From NCBI GenBank assembly GCA_905188085.1, contig CAJJKN010000001.1, forward strand, positions 368,045 through 432,044: a stretch of 64,000 bases of DNA. The letters are read 5' to 3'. Both the position numbers and the translations under genes were made by a program. The notes under the pieces were generated by a model. That model ran no database searches. It worked only from the letters and a program-made list of their open reading frames with translations, and was not told where the DNA came from. The DNA comes from an uncultured Bacillota bacterium (GTDB taxonomy: Bacteria > Bacillota > Clostridia > Christensenellales > QAND01). Positions 17,869-26,118 of this stretch are shown here, piece by piece (the stretch's first letter is position 1; each line of letters starts with the position of its first letter).

Positions 17869-18066
17869 TTGAGCGTAGATTTGATTTTTCGCATAGCGGC
17901 CATCGGCATTGTGGTGGCGGTGTTAAGCCAGCTGCTGGGCAAGGCCGGGCGGGACGATATGGCCACGATGGTGGCCATTGCGGGGCTGGTGATTGTGCTG
18001 GTGATGGTGATCGGCGTGATCAGCGATCTGTTTGAAAGCGTGAAGAGCGTTTTCAACCTGTATTAG
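17869..18066 (+). CDS. spoIIIAC: Stage III sporulation protein AC
   Basis: A small 65-residue membrane protein with two helices. It starts with TTG at 17869 behind GGCGGGGATAG. The DMATMVAIAGLVIVL core matches SpoIIIAC. It precedes spoIIIAD by nine bases. Confidence 0.92.
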   Translation: MSVDLIFRIAAIGIVVAVLSQLLGKAGRDDMATMVAIAGLVIVLVMVIGVISDLFESVKSVFNLY

Positions 18067-18075
18067 GAGAAAAAG

Positions 18076-18456
18076 ATGATTAAGATCGTATCCATTGGCA
18101 TCATCGGCGCGCTGCTGACGCTGGTGCTGCGTCAATTGCGGCCGGAACTGGCGATGCTGTGCGCGCTGATAACGGGGGCGGTGCTGGTGTTTTCCATCAT
18201 AGACCAGGCGGCGCTGCTATTGGCAAAATTGGCGGAGATCAGCGCCCGGTTTGAAACGGACGCGGGCATATTTTCCACGATGCTGAAAATTACCGGCGTG
18301 GCGTATATTGCGGAATTTGGCGTACAAGCCTGCCGGGACGCGGGGGAAAACGCCATTGCCTCCAAAGTGGAGCTGGGGGGCAAAGTGGTGATGCTGGGGC
18401 TATGTGTGCCGGTGGTGGTGAATTTGTTGGAACTGTTGAGCGCGGTGCTGCCATGA
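18076..18456 (+). CDS. spoIIIAD: Stage III sporulation protein AD
   Basis: A 126-residue membrane protein with several helices; the N-terminal part is related to SpoIIIAC. It contains the family segment AEFGVQACRDAGENAIASK. The stop overlaps the spoIIIAE start (ATGA), as is usual in this operon. Confidence 0.94.
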   Translation: MIKIVSIGIIGALLTLVLRQLRPELAMLCALITGAVLVFSIIDQAALLLAKLAEISARFETDAGIFSTMLKITGVAYIAEFGVQACRDAGENAIASKVELGGKVVMLGLCVPVVVNLLELLSAVLP

Positions 18457-19661
18457 AAAAAACAGGGGCGGTGCTGCTGCTGATGTTGCTGCTGCTTTTC
18501 CAGCCGAAAAACGCGCTGGCCGCAACGGAAAACGAACAGGCGCAGCAAGACGAGCAGCAGACAAGCGAAGAGGAATTTGAAGCGGGCTTGCAGCAGACCA
18601 TCAACGGGCTGAATTTGTATGATCTGCAAAAGGGGCTGACAGAGGACGAAACCGCGCAGGAACTTTTGCAAAGCGGCGATTTTACCCAAACGCTGATAGC
18701 GCTGGGCAAAGGGGAAAAGGCGCTGGACACCGGGCAGATTTTTGCCGTGTTGGGCCGCGGGCTGATCCGCGCGGTGCGGGAAAACATACAATGGATGGTG
18801 CAGATGATTTTGCTGTGCTGTGTGATGTCGCTTTTGGGGGCCATAGGGCCCAGGGTGCTGTCCGGCGAGATGGCGGAGGTATGCGGGTTTTTGTCGTATG
18901 CGCTGGCGGTATCGCTGGCGGTGCGGGCGCTGGTGCAGGCGTTTGGCATCGGCTCTGAGGCGATATTGGAAATGACGCAGCTGATGCAGGCGATGTTTCC
19001 CGTGCTCATCACGCTGCTGACAGCGGTGGGCAGCCTGGCAAGCGCGGGCGTCTTTCAGCCGGCGATGGGGCTTTTGACCGGGGCGATGATGACCATGGTG
19101 CATAAATTTACCCTGCCGGCGGTGCTGGTGTCCGGGGTGCTGACGGTGGTGCAAAACCTATCGGACAAGATTCGCATTTCCCGGATGACGGAGCTGGTGA
19201 TGAAAACGGCCACATGGCTGACAGGGCTGGTGTTTGTGATTTTCCTGGGCGTAACGGCGCTGCAAGGGCTTACCGGCGGCACCTATGACGGCGTGACAAT
19301 GCGGACGGCCAAATTTGCCGTGGGGAAATTTATGCCGGTGGTGGGCAACATGGTTTCCGGCACGATGGACACGCTGGTGGGCTGCTCGATGGTGGTGAAA
19401 AACGGCGTAGGGGTGATGGGGCTGGTGCTGATCGGGTGCAAAATGGCATCGCCCGTGATGAAGATTATGGCCATTACGCTGACGATGAAACTGACCGCGG
19501 CGCTGATGCAGCCGTTTGAAGAAAAGCGGCTGGCGGGTTGTTTACAGGATTTATCACAGGTGACAACGCTGTTGTATATCGCGGTGCTGAGCGTGGGGGT
19601 GATGATGTTTATCAGCGTGACGCTGATGATCCGCGCGGGCACATTGAACATGGGGGGATAA
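18453..19661 (+). CDS. spoIIIAE: Stage III sporulation protein AE
   Basis: A 402-residue polytopic membrane protein with an N-terminal signal-like helix, an acidic extracytoplasmic stretch (about residues 25-105) and then about seven membrane helices. ATG 18453 is chosen because it overlaps the spoIIIAD stop and begins the hydrophobic leader. It is part of the SpoIIIA channel in the mother-cell membrane around the forespore. Confidence 0.94.
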   Translation: MKKTGAVLLLMLLLLFQPKNALAATENEQAQQDEQQTSEEEFEAGLQQTINGLNLYDLQKGLTEDETAQELLQSGDFTQTLIALGKGEKALDTGQIFAVLGRGLIRAVRENIQWMVQMILLCCVMSLLGAIGPRVLSGEMAEVCGFLSYALAVSLAVRALVQAFGIGSEAILEMTQLMQAMFPVLITLLTAVGSLASAGVFQPAMGLLTGAMMTMVHKFTLPAVLVSGVLTVVQNLSDKIRISRMTELVMKTATWLTGLVFVIFLGVTALQGLTGGTYDGVTMRTAKFAVGKFMPVVGNMVSGTMDTLVGCSMVVKNGVGVMGLVLIGCKMASPVMKIMAITLTMKLTAALMQPFEEKRLAGCLQDLSQVTTLLYIAVLSVGVMMFISVTLMIRAGTLNMGG

Positions 19662-19663
19662 AC

Positions 19664-19843
19664 ATGCAGGCAACGCTGTATAGCTGGGCAATGACAATGG
19701 CGTGCGCAGGGGTGACCACGGCGCTGTTTGAAATTTTGCTGCCAAGCGGCAATTTGAAACGCTTTGGCCGCGTGGGCCTGGGGCTGGCGATGACGCTGGC
19801 CATGGCAAAGCCGCTGGTAGGGTGGATTTTGCAATGGGCATAA
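19664..19843 (+). CDS. spoIIIAF: SpoIIIAF, very short form
   Basis: Only 59 residues: two hydrophobic helices with a short loop. It sits exactly where spoIIIAF belongs, between AE (stop at 19661) and AG (start 19893). Typical SpoIIIAF has these two helices followed by a soluble ring-forming domain of more than 100 residues, which is absent here. No continuation in another frame is visible in the 49 bases before spoIIIAG, so this looks like a genuine minimal form and not a simple frameshift. Assignment rests on position and membrane topology. Confidence 0.7.
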   Translation: MQATLYSWAMTMACAGVTTALFEILLPSGNLKRFGRVGLGLAMTLAMAKPLVGWILQWA

Positions 19844-19892
19844 CAGGGGCAAGACAACATATACATAAAAATAACAGAGGAGGACGGAAGGA

Positions 19893-20426
19893 ATGAACTG
19901 GAAAGAAATCAAGCTGCCGAAACTTTGGCGGACAAAGGGCGCGCAATATGCCCTGTGCGCGGCGGTGATGGCGGCGCTGGCGCTGTTGTGCTGGCCGCAG
20001 ATTTTTGCCGGCGAAAGCAAAGCAGAGCAAAAAAACGGCACTGCGGGCGCGGCGTTTGACCCGAACGAAGAAAAACAGCGCCTTTCCGATATACTATCCT
20101 CCATAAAAAACGCGGGCAAGGTGGAGGTGATGATCACCTACGAGGGGGAGGCGGAAAAGGTGCCGGCGTATGACAACAACCAGACCACCTCTTCCACGGT
20201 GGATATGCAAAACAGAAGCACGACAAACCAATCCACCTCTCAAAAGCCGATTTCCGGCACGGGGGATTTGGTGGTGATTACGGAAAAGCGGCCGAATGTG
20301 CTGGGCGTTGTGATCGTGGCCGAGGGCGCAGACGACCTTTCCGTGCAGCTGGCGCTTTCCAGGGCCGCGCAGACGGCGCTGGGCGTGGAGGCATCGAAAG
20401 TGGAAGTATTCGAAATGAAACCATAA
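19893..20426 (+). CDS. spoIIIAG: Stage III sporulation protein AG
   Basis: A 177-residue protein with one membrane helix (about residues 22-42), a linker, and an extracytoplasmic ring-building domain. The KVEVMITYEGE strand and the VVIVAEGADD and ALGVEASKVEV segments are typical of SpoIIIAG. GAGGAGGACGGAAGG precedes the ATG. Confidence 0.93.
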   Translation: MNWKEIKLPKLWRTKGAQYALCAAVMAALALLCWPQIFAGESKAEQKNGTAGAAFDPNEEKQRLSDILSSIKNAGKVEVMITYEGEAEKVPAYDNNQTTSSTVDMQNRSTTNQSTSQKPISGTGDLVVITEKRPNVLGVVIVAEGADDLSVQLALSRAAQTALGVEASKVEVFEMKP

Positions 20427-20439
20427 GGGGGCAAAGACA

Positions 20440-20991
20440 ATGAAATTTGAAAAGAAAAACTGGATTTTATTGGCGCTGGTGGCGATGCTGTGTTTTACGG
20501 GGTTTTTGAATTATAAATTTAACACCACCGTAAGCGACAGCCCGCAGGTGGCCATGCAGGCGCCTTCCAATACGGCGGAGCAAAGCGCAAACGCAGACGC
20601 CACACCGGAGGCAGACGCTGCCAACGCCAACGCCGCGGCGATGACGTATTACACGGATTTTCGTAAGGAAAGAAAGAGCAACAGAGAACAGCAGATTGCC
20701 TGGCTGGACGGCATTATCCAGGATAAAAAATCCGACGCGGCGGACATAAAGGAAGCCAACGAGAAAAAACTGGCGCTGATCCACACCATGGAAACCGAGG
20801 CCAACACCGAAGGGCTGATTAAAGCCAAGGGATACAGCGAATGCATTGTGACCATTCAGGATGAGGCGTGCAATGTGGTGGTGGAAAACACCGAAGCGCT
20901 GACCAGCGCGCAGGCGGCGCAGATTATGGACATCGTGCGCGAACAGACCGGGGTGAAAAGCGAAAATATCAAGATTATGCCGCGCAAATAG
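20440..20991 (+). CDS. spoIIIAH: Stage III sporulation protein AH
   Basis: A 183-residue YscJ/FliF-like protein that binds forespore SpoIIQ across the intermembrane space. A short N-terminal helix (about residues 8-25), an Ala/Asn-rich linker and the conserved YYTDFRKERKSNREQQIAWLD region are followed by the ring domain. Last gene of the spoIIIA operon. Confidence 0.95.
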   Translation: MKFEKKNWILLALVAMLCFTGFLNYKFNTTVSDSPQVAMQAPSNTAEQSANADATPEADAANANAAAMTYYTDFRKERKSNREQQIAWLDGIIQDKKSDAADIKEANEKKLALIHTMETEANTEGLIKAKGYSECIVTIQDEACNVVVENTEALTSAQAAQIMDIVREQTGVKSENIKIMPRK

Positions 20992-21004
20992 CCTGTTGAC
21001 TAAG

Positions 21005-21033
21005 TTGTACTATTTTGCCAAACCTGATATAAT
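21005..21033 (+). promoter_or_regulatory. Predicted sigma-A promoter for the asp23 gene
   Basis: TTGTAC (21005-21010), a 17-base spacer and TATAAT (21028-21033), 30 bases upstream of the asp23 ATG. It separates vegetative expression of asp23-amaP from the sporulation operon. Confidence 0.7.
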
Positions 21034-21062
21034 AAAGCAATCTTAGTTGGGAGGTGGCTTCC

Positions 21063-21488
21063 ATGGCAGAGGAAACCATGCAGGAAGTTCAAATTAAAAA
21101 CGAAAAATCCGGGAAGATTACGTTTAACAACGATGTAATCGCCACCATTGCGGGGCTTTCCACCGTGGAGGTAGACGGCGTGGCAGGCATGAGCGGCGGC
21201 TTTACCTCCGGCGTAGCGGAGCTTTTGGGCCGTAAGAACATGACCAAGGGCGTGAAGGTGGAAGTGGGCACCGAAGAATGCGCGGTGGATTTGAACATCA
21301 TCGTGCGCTACGGCGCGAAGATCCCTGAAGTGTGCGAAAATATCTATCAGGAAGTAAAAAAAGGCATTGAAACCATGACGGGGCTGCGGGTTGTGGAAGT
21401 GAACATCCACGTGCAGGGCGTGCAGATCGAGAAAAAAGCAGAGTCGCCGGCCGAGCCCGTGTCCGAACCGACACCCCGGGTACGGTAA
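21063..21488 (+). CDS. Asp23/Gls24 family envelope stress protein
   Basis: A 141-residue protein of the alkaline-shock Asp23 family. The conserved core begins GKITFNNDVIATIAGLSTVEVDGVAGMSGG and continues with the VDLNIIVRYGAKIPEV block. ATG 21063 follows GGGAGGTGG; a GTG nine bases earlier is less likely. The gene lies upstream of its probable membrane anchor AmaP. Confidence 0.94.
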   Translation: MAEETMQEVQIKNEKSGKITFNNDVIATIAGLSTVEVDGVAGMSGGFTSGVAELLGRKNMTKGVKVEVGTEECAVDLNIIVRYGAKIPEVCENIYQEVKKGIETMTGLRVVEVNIHVQGVQIEKKAESPAEPVSEPTPRVR

Positions 21489-21498
21489 AGACAAACCG

Positions 21499-21525
21499 CG
21501 GCTCCCCTTGGGGAGCTGTTGTTTG
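21499..21525 (+). terminator. Hairpin after asp23, possible partial terminator
   Basis: GCTCCCC (21501-21507) pairs with GGGGAGC (21510-21516) around TT; the following TGTTGTTTGT tract is interrupted. It may attenuate read-through into amaP. Confidence 0.55.
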
Positions 21526-21564
21526 TGTATGGGGCGGACAGGCCCTAAAGGAGGATAACAAACG

Positions 21565-22086
21565 ATGAAAGCGAGCGAAAGGTTGCTTTTGGTGATCACG
21601 CTTTTGATTCTCTTGGCGCTGTGTGTATGCATTGCGCTGGTGGTATGCGGCGTGATTCCGATGGCGGAGATAACCGTTGCATTGGACGAACTGTGGGCGC
21701 AGATTCTGGTGGTAATCCTGGCACTGTGCATTTGCCTGTTGGCGGTGCGCTGCATGTGGATCGGCCTGGGCGAGGGCAGCGCAAAGCCCGCGCAGACGGC
21801 CACATTGTCCATTTCGCCGACGGGGGATGTGCGCATTGCGCAGGAGGCCATTGCGGATTTTTGCATTCAGACGGCAAAGCAGACCGAAGGCGTGCAGTCT
21901 GCGCAGTGTAAACTGATGCAAAAGGAAATCGGCGTGACGGTGCTGATGACGCTGACAGCCGGGATGGACAACCAGTTTGTGGAGCTGGCGGCCAACGTGC
22001 AAAACAACATAAAGCAGATGCTGGAAACTTCCTGTGGGATCAGCGATGCGCAGGTGGAAGTGTTGTTTGAAAAAAAGGCCAATTAA
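21565..22086 (+). CDS. amaP: Alkaline shock response membrane anchor protein AmaP
   Basis: A 173-residue protein with two membrane helices in its first 75 residues and a soluble Asp23-like C-terminal domain. In Staphylococcus AmaP tethers Asp23 to the membrane. Here it is followed by a DUF2273 protein, the usual triad asp23-amaP-DUF2273. Confidence 0.88.
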   Translation: MKASERLLLVITLLILLALCVCIALVVCGVIPMAEITVALDELWAQILVVILALCICLLAVRCMWIGLGEGSAKPAQTATLSISPTGDVRIAQEAIADFCIQTAKQTEGVQSAQCKLMQKEIGVTVLMTLTAGMDNQFVELAANVQNNIKQMLETSCGISDAQVEVLFEKKAN

Positions 22087-22101
22087 AGAGGAGAGACGAA
22101 G

Positions 22102-22323
22102 ATGGATAATAACCGCTTTTCCTCGTTTTTCGGAGGAAACGGAGAAAAATGGCTGGGCGGCTTGATTGGGCTGGTGGCGGCGCTGATTATTTTGGAATTC
22201 GGGATTTTGCGCACGCTGTTTATCGCGGCCTGCGTGGGCGTCGGCGTTTATTTCGGATCGAGAAAAGAGAACAGAGAGCGGTTTTCCAAGCTGGTGCAAG
22301 AGCTGTTCTCTCATGACAGATAA
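22102..22323 (+). CDS. DUF2273 small membrane protein
   Basis: A 73-residue protein with two closely spaced helices (about residues 12-50) and a polar C-terminus. DUF2273 proteins accompany Asp23/AmaP. GAGGAG lies upstream. Its role is unknown but presumably at the envelope with its neighbours. Confidence 0.88.
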   Translation: MDNNRFSSFFGGNGEKWLGGLIGLVAALIILEFGILRTLFIAACVGVGVYFGSRKENRERFSKLVQELFSHDR

Positions 22324-22343
22324 AGAAAAAGCAGGGGGATAAG

Positions 22344-22772
22344 ATGTCGCGTAAAACGGCCCGTGATGCAGCGATGCGCGTTTTGTATGCCTATGAATTG
22401 ACGGGGGATGTGAACCTGGACACCGTGCAGGAAACCATAGAGCCCGCCGCGCTGGACGCTGAGGATATGCAATACCTAAAGCAGGTGTGCTTTGGGGTGG
22501 AGGAAAAAAAGGACGAGCTGGATGCCTTGATTGAACAAAACGCCGTGGGCTGGCGCCTGGCCAGAATCGGGAAGGTGGATTTATCCATCTTGCGGCTGGC
22601 ACTGTATGAAATGCGTTACCGGGAGGATGTGCCGGGCTCTGTGGCGATCAACGAGGCGGTGGAGCTTTCGAAAAAATACAGCGAGAAAAAGAGCCGCCAA
22701 TTTATCAACGGCATATTGGGCAGCGTATACCGCGCTGACAAACAGGCAGACGAAAAAGAAGAGGAAGCATAA
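22344..22772 (+). CDS. nusB: Transcription antitermination factor NusB
   Basis: A 142-residue all-helical RNA-binding protein that works with NusE(S10), NusA and NusG at boxA sequences. It has the family's RDAAMRVLYAYE start and the conserved SVAINEAVELSKKY and FINGILG segments. First gene of the operon that leads to xseAB, ispA and OLE RNA. Confidence 0.95.
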   Translation: MSRKTARDAAMRVLYAYELTGDVNLDTVQETIEPAALDAEDMQYLKQVCFGVEEKKDELDALIEQNAVGWRLARIGKVDLSILRLALYEMRYREDVPGSVAINEAVELSKKYSEKKSRQFINGILGSVYRADKQADEKEEEA

Positions 22773-22776
22773 GCCC

Positions 22777-23712
22777 ATGGAGGTTTTTCTGGGCATAGAC
22801 ACAAGCAATTACAGAACGAGCGTGGCGCTGGCAGACGGGGAAGGCCGGGTGCTTTGCAACGCGCGCGCGCTGTTGCCGGTAGAACACGGTGCGCTGGGCC
22901 TAAGGCAAAGCGACGCTGTGTTTTGTCATATACGGCAGCTTCCGGCGCTGGTGGAACAGGCATTTGAAGCGGCCCGCGGGCACAGGGTATGCGGCGTGGG
23001 GGTTTCCACGCAGCCGCGGCGGGTGGAAGGCTCGTATATGCCGGTGTTTTTGGCGGGCAAAACGGTGGCGCAAAGCATTGCCTGCGCGCTGGATGTGCCG
23101 CTGCATACGTTTTCCCATCAGCAGGGACATTTGCGCGCAGCGGAAATAAACTGCCCGATGCCGGATGAATATCTGGGCGTGCACCTTTCCGGCGGCACAA
23201 CGGAGATTTTGCGCGTGCAAACAGAAAAATACAGCGCAGACATTCTCGGCGGTACGGAGGACATTGCCGCGGGGCAATGGGTGGATCGGGCCGGCGTGGC
23301 GATGGAGCTGCATTTTCCCGCAGGGCCGGAAATGGAGGCATTGGCGCAGCAAACGGAAGAGGCGCATTTGTTTACCGTGGCGGCAAAAGGGACAAAGCTG
23401 TATTTTTCCGGCGCGGAAACGCAGACAAAGCGGGCCATAATAGAGGGCGTGCCCCGGTGCGAAATAGCGCGCGGGGTGTTTGTTTCGCTGGGGCGGGCGC
23501 TGGCCAAGGCCGTTTTGGCGGTGTATGAACAGACCGGGCTTTTAGATGTGCTGATTGCAGGCGGCGTATCGGCCAACGAACTGGTAAAACAGCAGCTGCG
23601 CCTGGTTTGCGCCAAAAAAGCGCCGGCGCTGCGGCTTCATTTTGCCGACCCGCAGTATGCCGGAGACAACGCGGCGGGCATTGCGCTGCTTGCCAAGGAG
23701 GCAGGATGTTAA
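22777..23712 (+). CDS. Kae1/TsaD-like ASKHA protein (M22 family)
   Basis: A 311-residue paralogue of TsaD. It has the ASKHA phosphate-1 motif GIDTSNYRTS (residues 6-15), an HQQGH metal pair (114-118) like the HxxxH of TsaD, an HLSGGTTE phosphate-2 motif and a GGVSANE near the end. It is shorter than true TsaD and sits between nusB and xseA, a place occupied by folD in the Bacillus halodurans OLE locus. Whether it does tRNA t6A chemistry or something else is unknown. The stop overlaps xseA. Confidence 0.8.
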   Translation: MEVFLGIDTSNYRTSVALADGEGRVLCNARALLPVEHGALGLRQSDAVFCHIRQLPALVEQAFEAARGHRVCGVGVSTQPRRVEGSYMPVFLAGKTVAQSIACALDVPLHTFSHQQGHLRAAEINCPMPDEYLGVHLSGGTTEILRVQTEKYSADILGGTEDIAAGQWVDRAGVAMELHFPAGPEMEALAQQTEEAHLFTVAAKGTKLYFSGAETQTKRAIIEGVPRCEIARGVFVSLGRALAKAVLAVYEQTGLLDVLIAGGVSANELVKQQLRLVCAKKAPALRLHFADPQYAGDNAAGIALLAKEAGC

Positions 23713-24923
23713 AAGAACTGTTGAACATGATGACGATCAGCGTTTCCCAGCTCAACGAATATGCAGGGCGCTTGATTGCAAACGACGAAATGCTGCAGGG
23801 CCTTTTGGTGGAGGGGGAAATTTCAAACTTCAAAGCCCATTCCTCCGGCCATTGGTATTTTACGCTGAAGGACGAGCAGTCCTCGGTGCGGTGCGTGATG
23901 TTTCGTCAATATAACAGAACCGTAGGCTTTCGCCCGGCGGACGGGATGAAAGTGGTGGTGGGTGGCGGCGCCAATTTATATTTGAGAGATGGGGCCTTTC
24001 AGCTGTATGCGCAGACCATGGCAAACGCGGGGCTGGGCCGGCTGTATGAACAATTTGAAGCGCTGAAAACAAAGCTGGCGGCCGAAGGGCTGTTTGACGC
24101 GGCGCACAAAAAGCCGCTGCCGAGATTTCCGCGGAGAATCGGCGTGGTAACGTCGCCGACGGGCGCGGTGATCCGCGATATTATCCATGTTTCCACCCGG
24201 CGGAACCCCGGCGTGGATTTGCTGCTGGTGCCCTGCCGGGTGCAGGGCGACGGCGCAGCGGAGGAGATGATCTCTGCGCTGGAAACCCTTTGGCAGACAG
24301 AGGGCGTGGATGTGATTCTCATCGGCCGGGGCGGCGGCAGCCTGGAGGACCTTTGGGAATTTAACCGGGAAAACCTGGCGCGGGCGATCTATCGTTCTCC
24401 GGTGCCGGTGGTAAGCTGCGTGGGGCACGAAACGGACACGACCATTGCGGACTATGTATCGGATTTGCGGGCGCCCACGCCATCGGCTGCGGCGGAATTG
24501 GCCGTGCCGCTGGTGGAAGGCTGGCAGCAGACCGTGGATGCCTGGATGGACGGCATGGCAAAGCAGATTCACAGGGCCATAGAGCGGACGGAAACCCGGC
24601 TGGCGCTGTATACGCGCAGCGGGCCGATGGTGCAGTTTCCGATGAAGCTTAGCCAGTATGAAGAAAAGACGGCGCAATGGCAAAAGCAGATCGAAAAGCA
24701 GGCGCTGCACGCCATAGATAAAGCGGAGCAAAGGCTTATGGCGCTGACGGCAGAAGTGTATGCGCTGAGCCCCCAGCACGCGCTGAAAAAAGGATATGCG
24801 ATTTTGCGGGATGAAACGGGGGCGCTGATTTCAAGCGTGGCGCAGGCAGAGCCGGGCGCCGTGTTTACCGCATATTTGGCAGACGGCACAAGGCGGGCCG
24901 CCTGGCAAACGGAGGAGGAATAA
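23706..24923 (+). CDS. xseA: Exodeoxyribonuclease VII large subunit
   Basis: A 405-residue protein with an N-terminal OB fold (about residues 9-105), catalytic core with the conserved RIGVVTSPTGAVIRDI and GRGGGSLEDLW motifs, and a C-terminal helical part. AAGGAGG precedes ATG 23706, which lies seven bases before the end of the Kae1-like gene. ExoVII degrades single-stranded DNA in repair. xseB follows after one base. Confidence 0.95.
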   Translation: MLKELLNMMTISVSQLNEYAGRLIANDEMLQGLLVEGEISNFKAHSSGHWYFTLKDEQSSVRCVMFRQYNRTVGFRPADGMKVVVGGGANLYLRDGAFQLYAQTMANAGLGRLYEQFEALKTKLAAEGLFDAAHKKPLPRFPRRIGVVTSPTGAVIRDIIHVSTRRNPGVDLLLVPCRVQGDGAAEEMISALETLWQTEGVDVILIGRGGGSLEDLWEFNRENLARAIYRSPVPVVSCVGHETDTTIADYVSDLRAPTPSAAAELAVPLVEGWQQTVDAWMDGMAKQIHRAIERTETRLALYTRSGPMVQFPMKLSQYEEKTAQWQKQIEKQALHAIDKAEQRLMALTAEVYALSPQHALKKGYAILRDETGALISSVAQAEPGAVFTAYLADGTRRAAWQTEEE

Positions 24924-24924
24924 A

Positions 24925-25143
24925 ATGCCGGCAAAGAAAAAGGAATTGACGCTGGAACAGGCGATGGAACAGCTGGAAACCATGGCGCGGGAAATGGAAG
25001 CGCCGGATCTTTCCATAGACAAAATGATGGAATATTACGAAAAGAGCCAGGCGCTGGCCAAGATTTGCCAGGAAAAGCTGGGCGGCTATAAAGCGCGCAT
25101 TGCCGCGCTGGAAGAGGGAAAGGAAACGGACTTTGACGCGTGA
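24925..25143 (+). CDS. xseB: Exodeoxyribonuclease VII small subunit
   Basis: A 72-residue helical hairpin protein with the family's LTLEQAMEQLE start and YYEKSQALAKICQEKL helix. It forms the ExoVII complex with XseA, whose gene is directly upstream. Its end overlaps the start of ispA. Confidence 0.94.
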   Translation: MPAKKKELTLEQAMEQLETMAREMEAPDLSIDKMMEYYEKSQALAKICQEKLGGYKARIAALEEGKETDFDA

Positions 25144-26008
25144 AAGCTACCAACAGACCTATGAAAGGTATTTACAGGCCATAGAGCCCGCGCTAAAACA
25201 GGCGCTTTTGGGGCGGATAGAGCCGCTTGAAAAGAGCATGGGATACAGCCTTTTATCCGGCGGAAAACGGCTGCGCCCGGTGTTAACGCTGGCCAGCTGC
25301 GCGCTTTTGGGGGGCGAACTAAGCAGCGCCTTGCCCTTTGCCGCGGCGGTGGAGATGATTCATGCCTATTCGCTGATTCATGATGATTTGCCGTGCATGG
25401 ATGATGACGATCTGCGGCGCGGCCAGCCCACCAACCACAAGGTGTTTGGCGAAGCGATGGCGGTGCTGGCGGGCGACGGACTGCAAAGCCTGGCGTATGA
25501 AACCATGCTGCACGGCGAGATGGACACCAGAAAATGGCGGGCCATGCAGGCTGTGGCCAAAGGCGCCGGCACGCGGGGGATGGTCTCCGGCCAGGTGCGG
25601 GATATGACGGCCACGGGGCACAAGATTGAAATAGAACAGCTGCGCACCATTCACAGGGAAAAAACCGGCGGGCTGATCTTGGCGGCCTGCTGCGCCGGGG
25701 CGCATATCGCAGGCGGCAGCGAAGCGGATTTGGCGTGTATTTCAACCTATGCACAAAACCTGGGCTTGGCTTTTCAGATTGCAGACGATATTTTGGATGT
25801 GACGGCCACGGCCGAAGAGCTGGGGAAAACGCCGGGCAAAGACGAAAAAGAACAGAAAACGACGTATGTAAGCCTTTACGGCGTGGAAAAAGCGCAGGCG
25901 CTGGCCGAAGAGGCGGCAGACAGGGCGGTCTGTGCATTGGCCGGGTACGGAGAGAAAGCAGAATTTTTGAGCATAACGGCGAAAAACGCAGCAAAACGGA
26001 GAAAATAG
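25133..26008 (+). CDS. ispA: Polyprenyl (farnesyl/geranyl) diphosphate synthase
   Basis: A trans-prenyltransferase of about 291 residues. The first Asp-rich motif DDLPCMD is at residues 84-90, followed by a further DDD and RRG; the second is DDILD near residue 218. LLSGGKRLRP is conserved. No ATG fits: TTG 25133 after AAAGGA is the best start and overlaps xseB by 11 bases. It supplies C15-type precursors and is co-operonic with dxs across the OLE RNA, as in the known OLE loci. Confidence 0.92.
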   Translation: MTRESYQQTYERYLQAIEPALKQALLGRIEPLEKSMGYSLLSGGKRLRPVLTLASCALLGGELSSALPFAAAVEMIHAYSLIHDDLPCMDDDDLRRGQPTNHKVFGEAMAVLAGDGLQSLAYETMLHGEMDTRKWRAMQAVAKGAGTRGMVSGQVRDMTATGHKIEIEQLRTIHREKTGGLILAACCAGAHIAGGSEADLACISTYAQNLGLAFQIADDILDVTATAEELGKTPGKDEKEQKTTYVSLYGVEKAQALAEEAADRAVCALAGYGEKAEFLSITAKNAAKRRK

Positions 26009-26082
26009 CCTGTTTTGCAAAATAAATGAAACGCCGGGCGCGGGGCTTGGCGCGGCGGGCATTGGGTCGGCAAAAAAAGCAT

Positions 26083-26112
26083 TTGCTAAGACAGGCTGTT
26101 GATTGGTATAAT
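26083..26112 (+). promoter_or_regulatory. Predicted promoter for OLE RNA
   Basis: TTGCTA (26083-26088), an 18-base spacer and a perfect TATAAT (26107-26112). Transcription would begin at about 26119, exactly where the closing helix of the RNA starts. Confidence 0.65.
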
Positions 26113-26118
26113 ACAAGT

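Noticed and set aside
20996..21033. TTGACT at 20996-21001 as -35 of the asp23 promoter
   Set aside because: Spacing to the TATAAT would be 26 bases; TTGTAC at 21005 with 17-base spacing is better.
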